Part shown: positions 30,744 to 40,500 of the stretch, one piece after another
How positions within the stretch are numbered: position 1 is the stretch's first letter
Layout: every line of letters begins with the position of its first letter
Assembly: GCA_934320645.1 (NCBI GenBank)
Contig: CAKRFP010000004.1
Location: forward strand, 1 to 64,000
DNA: 64,000 bases
Direction: 5' to 3'
From: an uncultured Bariatricus sp.
Lineage (GTDB): Bacteria > Bacillota > Clostridia > Lachnospirales > Lachnospiraceae
Notes under the pieces: generated by a model
The model's input: only the letters and a program-made list of their open reading frames with translations
The model's database searches: none
What the model was told of the DNA's origin: nothing
Program-made: the position numbers and the translations under genes

Positions 30744-33584
30744 ATGGCTGAAGAAAAGAAAGAACTGATAAAGATCAGAGGTGCGAACGAGCACAATCTG
30801 AAGAATCTTGATGTAGATATTCCGAGGAACAAACTGGTAGTACTGACTGGTCTCAGTGGTTCCGGCAAATCATCCCTTGCATTTGATACAATTTATGCAG
30901 AGGGACAAAGACGATATATGGAATCTCTGTCTTCTTACGCAAGACAGTTCCTTGGGCAGATGGAGAAGCCGAATGTAGAAAGTATTGAAGGGCTTTCACC
31001 GGCGATTTCCATCGACCAGAAGTCTACGAACCGCAACCCGAGATCTACAGTCGGAACCGTGACGGAGATTTACGATTATTTCCGACTGCTGTATGCAAGA
31101 ATCGGGATTCCGCATTGTCCGAAGTGTGGAAGAGAGATCAAGAAGCAGACGGCAGATGAGATGACCGATCAGATCATGGCACTTCCGGAAGGGACAAAGA
31201 TCCAGCTGATGGCACCGGTTGTGCGGGGCAGAAAGGGAACCCATGTCAAGCTTCTGGACAGAGCAAAGAAAAGTGGTTATGTCCGTGTAAGGATTGACGG
31301 AAACATGTATGAGCTTTCCGAAGAAATCACATTGGACAAGAATATCAAACATAATATTGAGATTGTTGTAGACCGTCTGGTTGTCAGACCTGGGATTGAA
31401 AAAAGACTTGCGGATTCCATAGAAAGTGTATTAAGTCTTGCGGAGGGGCTTCTGGTTGTGGATGTGATCGGAGGGGAACCGCTGAATTTCAGCCAGAATT
31501 TTGCCTGCCCGGACTGTGGAATCAGCATTGATGAGATTGAGCCGAGAAGCTTTTCGTTCAACAATCCATTCGGTGCCTGCCCGGTCTGCTTTGGACTCGG
31601 ATATAAGATGGAGTTTGATGAAGATCTGATGATTCCGGACAAATCGCTCAGCATCAATGAAGGAGCGATTGTTGTGACAGGATGGCAGTCCTGTACCGAT
31701 AAGAGCAGCTTTACCCATGCAATTCTGGAAGCACTCTGCAAGGAATATGATTTTGATCTGGATACGCCATTTGAACAGTATCCGCAGGAAATCCAGGATG
31801 TATTACTTCACGGAACCAATGGAAGAGAAGTAAAGGTTTATTATAAAGGACAGCGCGGCGAAGGAATCTATGATGTTGCATTTGATGGTCTGATCCATAA
31901 TGTAGAGCGGAGATACCGCGAGACCGGTTCTGAGACCATGAAAGCGGAATACGAAAGTTTTATGCAGATCACACCTTGCCGTGAATGTGGCGGGCAGCGA
32001 CTGAAAAAAGGTGCACTTGCGGTGACGGTCGGAGGCAAGAACATTTCGGAAGTAACGGCAATGTCGATCGAACGTCTGCAGCAGTTTATCAGTGGTCTGG
32101 AATTGACGAAGACACAGCGGATGATCGGCGGCCAGATCTTAAAAGAGATCAGGGCACGTCTACAGTTCCTGCTGGATGTGGGACTGGAATATCTGACACT
32201 TGCCCGTGCAACGGGAACCCTTTCCGGTGGAGAAGCACAGAGAATCCGGCTTGCGACGCAGATCGGTTCCGGTCTTGTGGGTGTGGCTTATATTCTGGAT
32301 GAGCCAAGTATCGGCCTGCACCAGAGAGATAATGACAAACTTCTCGCAACACTCAAGCATCTCCGTGATCTTGGAAATACACTGATCGTAGTTGAGCATG
32401 ATGAAGATACCATGCTTGCGGCAGACCAGGTAATCGATATCGGACCGGGAGCCGGAGAACACGGTGGAGAGCTGGTTGCCCAGGGAACGGCGCAGGAGAT
32501 CATGAAAGTAGAACGGTCGATCACAGGCGCATATTTAAGCGGAAAGATCAAGATTCCGGTTCCGGAAACCCGTTCGGTTCCGACTGGATGGATCAAAGTA
32601 GTTGGTGCAGCAGAGAATAACCTGAAAAATATCGATGTGAAGTTCCCAATGGGTGTGATGTCCTGTGTCACTGGTGTTTCCGGTTCGGGTAAAAGTTCCA
32701 TTGTAAATGAAATCCTTTACAAGAGCATGGCAAGGAAGCTGAATCGTGCCCGTGTGATCCCGGGAAAGCATAAACGGATTGAAGGTCTGGAAAAGCTGGA
32801 TAAAGTAATCGATATTGACCAGTCTCCGATCGGAAGAACGCCAAGATCGAATCCGGCAACTTATACCGGAGTTTTTGATCTGATCCGGGATCTGTTTGCA
32901 GCAACAGCAGATGCGAAAGCGAAAGGGTATAAAAAAGGAAGATTCAGCTTCAACGTCAAAGGCGGACGCTGTGAGGCGTGCAGCGGAGACGGAATCATCA
33001 AGATTGAGATGCATTTTCTTCCGGACGTCTATGTACCGTGTGAGGTGTGCGGTGGAAAGCGCTACAATCGTGAGACGCTGGAGGTAAAATACAAAGGAAA
33101 GAGCATTTACGATGTCCTGAATATGACAGTGGAAGAGGCACTTCATTTCTTTGAAAATGTACCGAGCATCCGCAGAAAGATGGAGACCCTTTATGATGTA
33201 GGACTTTCTTATATCCGGCTTGGACAGCCGTCTACAACCCTTTCGGGAGGGGAAGCACAGCGGATCAAGCTTGCAACGGAGCTGAGCCGGAGAAGTACCG
33301 GAAAGACAGTGTACATTCTGGATGAACCGACAACCGGACTACATTTTGCAGATGTACACAAGCTGACAGAAATTCTGCGAAGACTGGCGGCAGACGGCAA
33401 TACTGTGATCGTGATCGAACATAATCTGGATGTGATCAAAACGGCAGATTATATCATCGATATCGGACCGGAAGGCGGAGACAAGGGAGGCACGGTTGTT
33501 GCCTGCGGAACACCGGAAGAAGTGGCAGAAAATCCGAATTCATATACAGGAAAATATATCAAAGCAATGCTGCAGAGAAAATAA
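30744..33584 (+). CDS. uvrA: UvrABC excision nuclease subunit A
   Basis: The 946-residue protein is full length. It has two ABC-type ATPase modules with Walker A GLSGSGKSSLAFDT and GVSGSGKSSIVNE, two signatures (TLSGGEAQRIRLATQ and TLSGGEAQRIKLATE), and zinc fingers with CPKCGRE, CRECGGQR and the third near CEACSGDG/CEVCGGKR. It finds DNA lesions as a dimer and loads UvrB. It begins 27 bp after uvrB. Confidence 0.97.
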   Translation: MAEEKKELIKIRGANEHNLKNLDVDIPRNKLVVLTGLSGSGKSSLAFDTIYAEGQRRYMESLSSYARQFLGQMEKPNVESIEGLSPAISIDQKSTNRNPRSTVGTVTEIYDYFRLLYARIGIPHCPKCGREIKKQTADEMTDQIMALPEGTKIQLMAPVVRGRKGTHVKLLDRAKKSGYVRVRIDGNMYELSEEITLDKNIKHNIEIVVDRLVVRPGIEKRLADSIESVLSLAEGLLVVDVIGGEPLNFSQNFACPDCGISIDEIEPRSFSFNNPFGACPVCFGLGYKMEFDEDLMIPDKSLSINEGAIVVTGWQSCTDKSSFTHAILEALCKEYDFDLDTPFEQYPQEIQDVLLHGTNGREVKVYYKGQRGEGIYDVAFDGLIHNVERRYRETGSETMKAEYESFMQITPCRECGGQRLKKGALAVTVGGKNISEVTAMSIERLQQFISGLELTKTQRMIGGQILKEIRARLQFLLDVGLEYLTLARATGTLSGGEAQRIRLATQIGSGLVGVAYILDEPSIGLHQRDNDKLLATLKHLRDLGNTLIVVEHDEDTMLAADQVIDIGPGAGEHGGELVAQGTAQEIMKVERSITGAYLSGKIKIPVPETRSVPTGWIKVVGAAENNLKNIDVKFPMGVMSCVTGVSGSGKSSIVNEILYKSMARKLNRARVIPGKHKRIEGLEKLDKVIDIDQSPIGRTPRSNPATYTGVFDLIRDLFAATADAKAKGYKKGRFSFNVKGGRCEACSGDGIIKIEMHFLPDVYVPCEVCGGKRYNRETLEVKYKGKSIYDVLNMTVEEALHFFENVPSIRRKMETLYDVGLSYIRLGQPSTTLSGGEAQRIKLATELSRRSTGKTVYILDEPTTGLHFADVHKLTEILRRLAADGNTVIVIEHNLDVIKTADYIIDIGPEGGDKGGTVVACGTPEEVAENPNSYTGKYIKAMLQRK

Positions 33585-33646
33585 TACGGAAATCTTAAAA
33601 AATCCTGAACTTGAAAAAAAGACTTTCTATTTATCTGAGATTTGAT

Positions 33647-33652
33647 TATAAT
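33647..33652 (+). promoter_or_regulatory. -10 element of the mreB/mbl-like gene
   Basis: TATAAT at 33647-33652 is a perfect -10; the best -35 (TTTCTA, 33624-33629) is weak at 17 bp spacing. The start codon is 28 bp downstream. Confidence 0.5.
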
Positions 33653-33680
33653 AAGGTGAGTATGTGAAAGGGGAATCGTG

Positions 33681-34670
33681 ATGTCAATAGATTTAGGAAT
33701 TGATTTGGGAACAGCAAGCATCCTCGTTTATGTGAAAGGAAAAGGAGTTGTACTGAAGGAACCTTCAGTCGTTGCCTTTGACAGAGATACCAATATGATA
33801 AAAGCAATCGGTGAAGAAGCAAGACTGATGCTTGGAAGAACACCGGGGAACATTGTTGCGGTAAGACCTCTCAGACAGGGCGTTATTTCCGATTACATTG
33901 TCACAGAAAAAATGATCAAATATTTTGTTCAGAAAGCACTTGGAAAGCGTACCTTCAAGAAGCCGAATATCAGCATCTGTGTGCCGAGCGGTGTCACAGA
34001 AGTTGAAAAAAAGGCGGTAGAAGAAGCTGCATTTGCGGCAGGTGCGCGTGAAGTACATTTGATTGAGGAACCGGTTGCAGCGGCGATCGGTGCCGGAATA
34101 GATATTTCCAAACCATGCGGCAACATGATCGTGGATATCGGCGGTGGTACATCGGATATTGCGGTGATTTCCCTTGGAGGAACGGTTGTGAATACATCAC
34201 TGAAAGTTGCCGGTGATGATTTTGATGAGGCAATCGTCCGTTATGTCCGGAAGAGACACAATCTTCTGATCGGAGACAGGACGGCGGAAGATATCAAGAT
34301 CAAGATTGGAACGACGTATCCACTTGTAGAAGATGAGTCGATGGAAGTCAGAGGACGTAATCTGGTAACAGGACTGCCAAAGACCGTCACGGTAGCGGCT
34401 TCCGAGACAGAAGAAGCCCTTCGCGAGACAACGAGCCAGATTGTAGAGGCAGTAATCGGAGTTCTGGAAAGAACACCACCGGAGCTTTCAGCGGATATTC
34501 TGGACAGGGGAATTGTACTGACAGGCGGAGGTGCACTGCTTCGCGGACTGGAAGAACTGATCGAAGAAAAGACAGGTATCAATACGATGACTGCAGAAGA
34601 CCCGATGAAGGTTGTTGCGATCGGTACCGGTCAGTATGTGGAGTTTATGAACGGGAAGAAAGATTTCTAG
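33681..34670 (+). CDS. MreB/Mbl-family actin-like cell-shape protein
   Basis: The 329-residue protein has the actin-fold phosphate loops DLGIDLGTASILVY and VDIGGGTSDIAVISLGG and the adenosine motif LTGGGALLRGLEEL. It polymerises on ATP and guides lateral wall synthesis at the inner membrane. I cannot separate MreB from Mbl by eye; the absence of mreC/mreD beside it favours an Mbl-like or second paralogue. AGGGG seven bases before the ATG at 33681 sets the start (a GTG lies directly before it). It is a single-gene unit with its own promoter and terminator. Confidence 0.92.
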   Translation: MSIDLGIDLGTASILVYVKGKGVVLKEPSVVAFDRDTNMIKAIGEEARLMLGRTPGNIVAVRPLRQGVISDYIVTEKMIKYFVQKALGKRTFKKPNISICVPSGVTEVEKKAVEEAAFAAGAREVHLIEEPVAAAIGAGIDISKPCGNMIVDIGGGTSDIAVISLGGTVVNTSLKVAGDDFDEAIVRYVRKRHNLLIGDRTAEDIKIKIGTTYPLVEDESMEVRGRNLVTGLPKTVTVAASETEEALRETTSQIVEAVIGVLERTPPELSADILDRGIVLTGGGALLRGLEELIEEKTGINTMTAEDPMKVVAIGTGQYVEFMNGKKDF

Positions 34671-34691
34671 TGATGAGCATGTGAGTAGGAG

Positions 34692-34725
34692 AAGGCTGTT
34701 TCTGTAGAGAGACAGCCTTTTTATT
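34692..34725 (+). terminator. Rho-independent terminator after mreB/mbl
   Basis: AAGGCTGTTTCT pairs with AGAGACAGCCTT around GTAG, followed by TTTATTT. Confidence 0.9.
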
Positions 34726-34846
34726 TCAAGGGCAGTTCCAAATGATGTTCTGCGAAATAAAAGGCACTGCTGACAGAAGTGAAAGATCGTATAAGCCGGT
34801 ACGACAGATACTGGAAGATAAGGAATGAGTAAAAAAGGATAACAGC

Positions 34847-37069
34847 ATGGAAACAGTAAAAGGCTATGTAGAGCATATTGTATTTCGTAACGAAGACAAT
34901 GGCTATACGGTATTTAATTTGAATAATGATGACGGAGATCTGACCTGCGTGGGAAATTTTAATTATTTGTCCGAGGGTGAGCTGGTTGAGGTCAATGGGG
35001 AGTATGTAGTTCACAGTGTATATGGAACGCAGCTCAGAGTGCTGAGTTATGAAATCAAAGCACCGGAAGACCTGCTTTCAATCGAACGATATCTGGGCTC
35101 CGGTGCAATCAAGGGAGTCGGAGCTTCTCTCGCCGGAAGAATCGTGAAAAAGTTCAGGGAAGATACGTTCCGGATCATCGAGGAAGAACCGGAAAGACTT
35201 GCAGAGGTTCGCGGAATCAGTGAACGGATGGCAAGAGAGATTGCTGTACAGGTAGAAGAGAAAAAGGATATGCGGAAAGCAATGATCTATCTGCAGAAGT
35301 TTGGAATTTCGACGACACTTGCAGCAAAGATTTACCAGTTCTACGGACCGAAGACCTATCAGGTGCTGGAAGGAAATCCTTATCAGCTTGCCGATCAGAT
35401 CCAGGGCATTGGCTTCAAGATTGCAGACGAGATTGCAACAAAGATCGGTATCCATTCAGATTCGGATTTCCGTATCCGGAGCGGAATTTTTTATACCTTA
35501 CAGCAGAGCGTTGCGGAAGGGCATGTCTATCTGACAAAGGATGTGTTAATTCGTAGGGCATCCGCGCTTCTGGAAGTAGAAATTAAGGATATTGAGAAAT
35601 ATCTGATGGATCTGTCGATGGAAAAGAAAATTGTACTCAAAGAATCCGAAAAAGGGCTGCGGATATATATATCCCATTTTTACTATCTGGAGCTAAATAC
35701 GGCAAAAATGCTGCATGATCTGAATTTGGAATATGACGAAGCAAATGTTGTGATCGAAAACCGGATTCACCAGATTGAAAAAGAGGTCGAACTGCAGCTT
35801 GATGAAAAACAGGAAAATGCAGTGATTGCAGCTGTGCGGAATGGAATCATGATCCTCACAGGAGGTCCGGGAACCGGAAAGACGACAACGATCAATGCCA
35901 TGATCGAATATTTTCACAGGGAAAATATGGAAATCATGCTGGCGGCACCAACCGGACGCGCGGCAAAAAGAATGACAGAGGCAACCGGTTGGGAGGCGCA
36001 GACGATCCACCGGCTTCTGGAGGTCAATGGTAACCCGGAGGAAGAGGAGAACCCGAACCGCAATGGATTTGCAAGAAATGCAGATAATCCACTGGAGACA
36101 GATGTGATCATTATCGATGAGATGTCAATGGTAGACCTGCCGCTGATGAATGCACTCCTTACAGCAGTCGTTCCGGGAACAAGACTGATCCTGGTAGGGG
36201 ACTGCAACCAGCTTCCATCTGTTGGACCTGGAAGTATTTTAAAAGATCTGATTGCATCCGAGTGTTTTCCGGTTGTTATGCTGACACGGATTTTCCGACA
36301 GGCACAGGAGAGCGATATCGTGGTAAATGCACATAAGATCAACCGGGGAGAACCGGTAGTGCTGGATAATAAGAGCCGGGATTTCTTCTTCTTAAAAAGA
36401 CAGGATCCGAATGTGATCATCAGTGTTTTGCTGACATTGATACAGAAAAAGCTTCCGAAGTATGTTCAGGCAAAACCATATGATATCCAGGTACTCACCC
36501 CGATGCGAAAAGGACTTCTAGGGGTGGAACGGCTGAACAGCATTTTGCAGCAGTATTTAAATCCACCGGAGCCGGGCAAAGCGGAAAAAGAATATGGCGA
36601 TCACAAATTCCGCGTGGGCGACAAAGTCATGCAGATTAAGAACAACTATCAGCTTGAATGGGAGATTACGACCAAATACGGACTGACTGTGGATAAGGGA
36701 ATGGGAATTTTCAATGGCGATATGGGAATTGTCACCGAGATTAATACATATACTGAAACACTGGAAGTGGAGTATGATGAAAAAAGAAAGGTAAAATATC
36801 CGTTTGAATTGCTGGAAGAGCTGGAACTTGCCTATGCGATCACCATTCACAAATCGCAGGGAAGTGAATATCCAGCGGTTGTGATCCCTCTTCTGAGTGG
36901 TCCGAGACAGCTGTTTCACCGGAATCTTCTGTATACGGCGATCACAAGAGCCAGAAAATGCGTGACGATCGTTGGAAGTGATCAGACTTTCCAGGAGATG
37001 ATCCGGAATACGAATGAGCATAACCGGAATACCAGTCTGGCGGAGCAAATCCGGGAATTTTGCGGATAG
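34847..37069 (+). CDS. recD2: RecD2-type ATP-dependent DNA helicase
   Basis: The 740-residue protein is a superfamily-1B 5'-3' helicase. The N-terminal part (about 1-330) is the RecD2 accessory region with helix-hairpin-helix-like repeats (GVGASLAGRIVKKF, GISERMAREIA). Helicase motif I is GGPGTGKTTTINAM (about 340), motif Ia AAPTGRAAKRM, motif II IIDEMSM, motif III LVGDCNQLPSVGPG and motif VI YTAITRARK. RecD2 acts outside RecBCD in replication-fork and repair processes. It is followed at 37201 by comFC, a neighbour pattern seen in Clostridia. Confidence 0.95.
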   Translation: METVKGYVEHIVFRNEDNGYTVFNLNNDDGDLTCVGNFNYLSEGELVEVNGEYVVHSVYGTQLRVLSYEIKAPEDLLSIERYLGSGAIKGVGASLAGRIVKKFREDTFRIIEEEPERLAEVRGISERMAREIAVQVEEKKDMRKAMIYLQKFGISTTLAAKIYQFYGPKTYQVLEGNPYQLADQIQGIGFKIADEIATKIGIHSDSDFRIRSGIFYTLQQSVAEGHVYLTKDVLIRRASALLEVEIKDIEKYLMDLSMEKKIVLKESEKGLRIYISHFYYLELNTAKMLHDLNLEYDEANVVIENRIHQIEKEVELQLDEKQENAVIAAVRNGIMILTGGPGTGKTTTINAMIEYFHRENMEIMLAAPTGRAAKRMTEATGWEAQTIHRLLEVNGNPEEEENPNRNGFARNADNPLETDVIIIDEMSMVDLPLMNALLTAVVPGTRLILVGDCNQLPSVGPGSILKDLIASECFPVVMLTRIFRQAQESDIVVNAHKINRGEPVVLDNKSRDFFFLKRQDPNVIISVLLTLIQKKLPKYVQAKPYDIQVLTPMRKGLLGVERLNSILQQYLNPPEPGKAEKEYGDHKFRVGDKVMQIKNNYQLEWEITTKYGLTVDKGMGIFNGDMGIVTEINTYTETLEVEYDEKRKVKYPFELLEELELAYAITIHKSQGSEYPAVVIPLLSGPRQLFHRNLLYTAITRARKCVTIVGSDQTFQEMIRNTNEHNRNTSLAEQIREFCG

Positions 37070-37200
37070 TTTTGTTCTGCAGGCATTGAGCCAGCCAGTG
37101 CGTCTGCACGGATATCTGGCGACTGCGGCGAGGGAAAATTTTAAACTGCCTGCAGTGAGATACTTGAATGAAAATGTAGAAGATCAAATCCGAAAAGTGG

Positions 37201-37941
37201 ATGAAAAAATTAAAAAGGATCAAGGAAACAGTATTAGAGCTTATTTATCCTGTAAAATGTCCTTTCTGTCGAAAAATTGTAAGTGCGGGAAAGAAAAGCG
37301 TTACAGCGCATAACGGAATCTGTAAAGAATGCCGTGAAAAGTACCCGTATATCGCTGAGCCGAGATGCATGTGCTGTGGAAAACCTCTGACAGATGTATC
37401 GGAGGAATATTGCTATGACTGTAGCAGACAGAAACACTTTTTCATTGATGGAAGGAGTCTATGGGTGCATAAAGATGCAGTAGAAAGTACAGTTTATGCA
37501 ATGAAATATCAGAACCGGAGAATCTATGGGCAGACGTTTGGAAAAGAAATGGCAGAGCATTTTGCTTCCTATTTGTGGGAAAGAAAAATTACATTGCTTG
37601 TCCCGGTTCCATTGCATTCCGGGCGGAAAAGAAAGAGGGGATTTAATCAGGCGGAAATCGTTGCGAAGGTGTTGTCTGAGAATACAGGAATTCGCATGGA
37701 TACGGGCGTTATCAGGCGGATTAAGGCAACCAGTCCGCAGAAAGAACTGGGGGACAAGGGGAGAAAGCTGAACATCAGAGGGGCATTTGCAGCACGAAAA
37801 AGTGTAAAAGGAGAAAAGATTGTTCTGATCGATGACATTTATACGACAGGAAGTACGTTAGATGAGGCGGCAAGAGTGCTGAAAAAAGCAGGAGCCGAAA
37901 ATGTATACTTTTTGACGGTAAGTATTGGACAAGGAATATGA
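37201..37941 (+). CDS. comFC: ComF-family protein (phosphoribosyltransferase-like)
   Basis: The 246-residue protein opens LELIYPVKCPFC and carries zinc-finger cysteines (CPFC, CKEC, CMCC, CYDC), then a type-I phosphoribosyltransferase fold with LVPVPLH, RGFNQAE and the PRPP loop VLIDDIYTTGST. ComFC/GntX proteins are linked to DNA uptake and DNA metabolism. The ATG at 37201 has only a weak ribosome site, and about 130 bp separate it from recD2 without a convincing gene between them. Confidence 0.88.
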   Translation: MKKLKRIKETVLELIYPVKCPFCRKIVSAGKKSVTAHNGICKECREKYPYIAEPRCMCCGKPLTDVSEEYCYDCSRQKHFFIDGRSLWVHKDAVESTVYAMKYQNRRIYGQTFGKEMAEHFASYLWERKITLLVPVPLHSGRKRKRGFNQAEIVAKVLSENTGIRMDTGVIRRIKATSPQKELGDKGRKLNIRGAFAARKSVKGEKIVLIDDIYTTGSTLDEAARVLKKAGAENVYFLTVSIGQGI

Positions 37942-37954
37942 TATTTGTTATACT
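37925..37954 (+). promoter_or_regulatory. Promoter of the cdaA cluster
   Basis: TTGGAC (37925-37930) and TATACT (37949-37954) are 18 bp apart. The promoter overlaps the last codons of comFC, 40 bp before the first small membrane-protein gene. Confidence 0.6.
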
Positions 37955-37993
37955 AAAAGTAATGCATATACGAAAAACGTATGAGGTGACAAA

Positions 37994-38389
37994 ATGTTAA
38001 ATGAGAGCAAAGTTAAGCTGATGACAAGAATGGCGATGTACGAAAGCAAAGATGGAGAGGAAGATTTCAAGATCAGTTCCTATTATAAAAAAGATTACCG
38101 CAGCTTTCACACCATTGCTACAATTATATGGGTTACAATCGGCTATGCTGTTGCAGTTGGAATCGGAGTCGTTGCTTTTCTGGATGAACTTATGGCAAAT
38201 CTGAATGTACGGTTTCTTTTGATGCTCGCGGCAGCTGTAATAATTGGATATCTGGTACTTGTTATTTTTTATGGAATCGTTGCTTCCCATTTTTACGGAA
38301 CCAGACATGAAAAAGCAAGAAAGCGTGTGAAAAAATTCAATCACGATCTTACAAGACTGAACAGAATGTATGAAAGGGAGAAACGATAA
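37994..38389 (+). CDS. Unknown two-helix membrane protein upstream of the c-di-AMP genes
   Basis: The 131-residue protein has a hydrophilic N-terminus (about 1-38), two hydrophobic segments (about 41-63 and 74-98) and a strongly basic C-terminal tail (HEKARKRVKKFNHDLTRL) that should lie in the cytoplasm. GAGGTG precedes the ATG. Its TAA overlaps the ATG of the next gene (TAATG). I do not recognise the family. Position and coupling suggest it works with the next membrane protein, in the same transcript as cdaA and cdaR. Confidence 0.75.
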   Translation: MLNESKVKLMTRMAMYESKDGEEDFKISSYYKKDYRSFHTIATIIWVTIGYAVAVGIGVVAFLDELMANLNVRFLLMLAAAVIIGYLVLVIFYGIVASHFYGTRHEKARKRVKKFNHDLTRLNRMYEREKR

Positions 38390-39558
38390 TGAATGATCTG
38401 ATAGTATGGAGAGATAAATTACAGGAATTATATGCGACGAAATCAATCTATATTGATAAAGCTGTACAGTTTGTTCTGGCGCTGGTTACATTTCTTATGA
38501 TCAACCAGAATATCGGACTGATGAAAGCAGTTGCGACACCAGTCGTAGCGGTAGCACTGGCAGTGATCTGCACCTTCCTTCCACCAGTAGTAACGGCATA
38601 TGTAGCGGCAGGACTTGTGATAGTGCATATGTTCAAGCTGTCTATGGGAGTGGCAGCGGCAGCGGCACTGATCTTTGTGGTAATGTTTATTTTTTATTGC
38701 AGATTTACACCAAAGAAGGCACTTCTTCTACTGATCACACCGGTGGCGTTCATGCTTCATATTCCATATGTCGTGCCGGTTGCCTGTGCACTTGTACTTG
38801 GACCGATCTCGGCAGTACCGGTTGTGTTCGGAACGATCATTTACTACATGATCGAATGTGTAAGAACTTCGGCAACAGCGATCACCAGCGCAGATGGGAT
38901 TACCAGGCAGATTTCACTTTTTGTGAAGACAGTCTTCCAGGATAAGACACTGTGGATCACCGCGATCGCATTTATCCTCTGTATTTTTGTTGTATACACG
39001 GTGCGACGACTTTCAGTTGACCATGCATGGAAGATTGCAGCGGCGTCCGGTGCAGTTGCAAATATTGTTGTGATCGTGATCGGCGATATTGCATTTGATA
39101 TACATACTTCTTATAACATTCTGATCATTGGAAATATCGCAGCAGTTGTGATTGGATTTATCATGGAGTTTTTCCTGTTTTCAGTGGATTACTCCAGAAC
39201 CGAGTGCCTGCAGTTCGAGGATGACGAGTATTACTATTATGTAAAAGCTATTCCTAAGATTTCAGTAACAGCACCGGAAAAGACGGTAAAGCATATTAAC
39301 GAGAGAAAAGAAACAGGGGAAATTTTTGCGTCAGAGGATGGAAGAAAAACGGAGATGAAAAAGAGTCCGGTATCAAAACCGGAAGAAGTATGCAAGAAAA
39401 AGCCGGCTTCACAGGTAAAGCGTCCGAAGAGTCCGGCAGTTCAGAAGCCGACAAGGGTTGGCGGCAATACGGATGAGATTCTTCTCGCACAGAGCCTGAA
39501 AGAGGAACTGGATATTCAGAGTATTGTTGAAAATGAACTGAATAGTGATAACAAATAG
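38389..39558 (+). CDS. Unknown polytopic membrane protein with acidic/basic cytoplasmic tail
   Basis: The 389-residue protein has about eight to ten hydrophobic segments (residues 22-270). A soluble tail of about 115 residues begins at the acidic FEDDEYYYYVKAIPK and continues through Lys/Pro-rich sequence to a conserved-looking end (TDEILLAQSLKEELDIQSIV). The tail looks like an interaction arm. No named family is recognised. Translational coupling to the preceding 131-residue protein and 54 bp spacing to cdaA place it in the c-di-AMP operon, so it may modulate CdaA or act in cell-envelope homeostasis; this is inference. Confidence 0.75.
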   Translation: MNDLIVWRDKLQELYATKSIYIDKAVQFVLALVTFLMINQNIGLMKAVATPVVAVALAVICTFLPPVVTAYVAAGLVIVHMFKLSMGVAAAAALIFVVMFIFYCRFTPKKALLLLITPVAFMLHIPYVVPVACALVLGPISAVPVVFGTIIYYMIECVRTSATAITSADGITRQISLFVKTVFQDKTLWITAIAFILCIFVVYTVRRLSVDHAWKIAAASGAVANIVVIVIGDIAFDIHTSYNILIIGNIAAVVIGFIMEFFLFSVDYSRTECLQFEDDEYYYYVKAIPKISVTAPEKTVKHINERKETGEIFASEDGRKTEMKKSPVSKPEEVCKKKPASQVKRPKSPAVQKPTRVGGNTDEILLAQSLKEELDIQSIVENELNSDNK

Positions 39559-39612
39559 GGAAATATTATATGAAACAGGGGTATAAATAACGGATAGAAA
39601 GGGGGTACACTG

Positions 39613-40500
39613 TTGAATTCGGTTTTAACACAGTTTTTAAAAAGATTTGTTTCAGAATCGTGGTACTTCCCACAGATCCGGGTAGTAGACATTGTGGAGA
39701 TACTGATTATTGCATTCTTGTTCTACCAGATCATTCTCTGGATCAAGAATACAAAAGCCTGGATGCTGCTGAGGGGAATTCTGGTGCTTGCGGCATTTAT
39801 TCTGGTAGCAGCGATTTTTAAAATGTATACGATTTTGTGGATCGCACAGAATTCGCTGCCGGTTTTGGCAACAGCAGTAGTCATCATTTTCCAGCCTGAG
39901 CTGAGAAGAGCATTGGAGAAACTGGGGGAGAAACAGTTTGTTCCGAATGTGGTATCACTTGACAAAAGAGGAAAAGAGAATGTGCGTTTCAGTCAGAAAA
40001 CGATCGATGGTATTGTAGAAGCATCTTTTGCAATGGGAGCGGTAAAAACCGGCGCACTTATTGTAGTAGAACAGGCAATCATGCTGACCGAATATGAAAG
40101 CACCGGAATCGCACTGGACTGTATCGTATCACCGCAGGTGCTGATCAATATATTTGAACATAATACACCGCTTCATGACGGAGCGATTATTGTGCGTGGG
40201 GACAGAATCGTATCTGCAACCTGTTACCTTCCACTGTCAGACAACATGGGGATCAGTAAAGAACTGGGAACCAGACACCGTGCTGCGGTTGGAATGAGTG
40301 AGGTTAGTGATGCGCTGATCGTTACAGTATCAGAGGAAACCGGTTATGTATCTGTAGCAATGGGCGGACAGCTTGTGCGCAATGTTACACCAGAATATCT
40401 GAAACAGCGTCTGGAATCTATCAGCAAGAAGAACGCGGAGATCGGACGCCTGAAAAAAATATGGAAAGGATGGAGATCGCATGGAAAAGGCGTTGACTAA
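39613..40500 (+). CDS. cdaA: Diadenylate cyclase CdaA
   Basis: The 295-residue protein has three N-terminal membrane helices (about 25-93) and a DisA_N cyclase domain with the catalytic DGA (189-191, in PLHDGAIIV) and RHR (221-223, in GTRHRAAVG). It joins two ATP into cyclic di-AMP, the essential second messenger for potassium, osmotic and wall control. It starts with TTG, supported by GGGGG seven bases upstream. The cdaR gene overlaps its end by 20 nt. Confidence 0.95.
   Translation: MNSVLTQFLKRFVSESWYFPQIRVVDIVEILIIAFLFYQIILWIKNTKAWMLLRGILVLAAFILVAAIFKMYTILWIAQNSLPVLATAVVIIFQPELRRALEKLGEKQFVPNVVSLDKRGKENVRFSQKTIDGIVEASFAMGAVKTGALIVVEQAIMLTEYESTGIALDCIVSPQVLINIFEHNTPLHDGAIIVRGDRIVSATCYLPLSDNMGISKELGTRHRAAVGMSEVSDALIVTVSEETGYVSVAMGGQLVRNVTPEYLKQRLESISKKNAEIGRLKKIWKGWRSHGKGVD

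Noticed and set aside
37014..37313. Frame of 99 codons bridging recD2 and comFC
   Set aside because: Both ends are shadows of the flanking genes; the middle 60 residues match nothing I know and there is no ribosome site.
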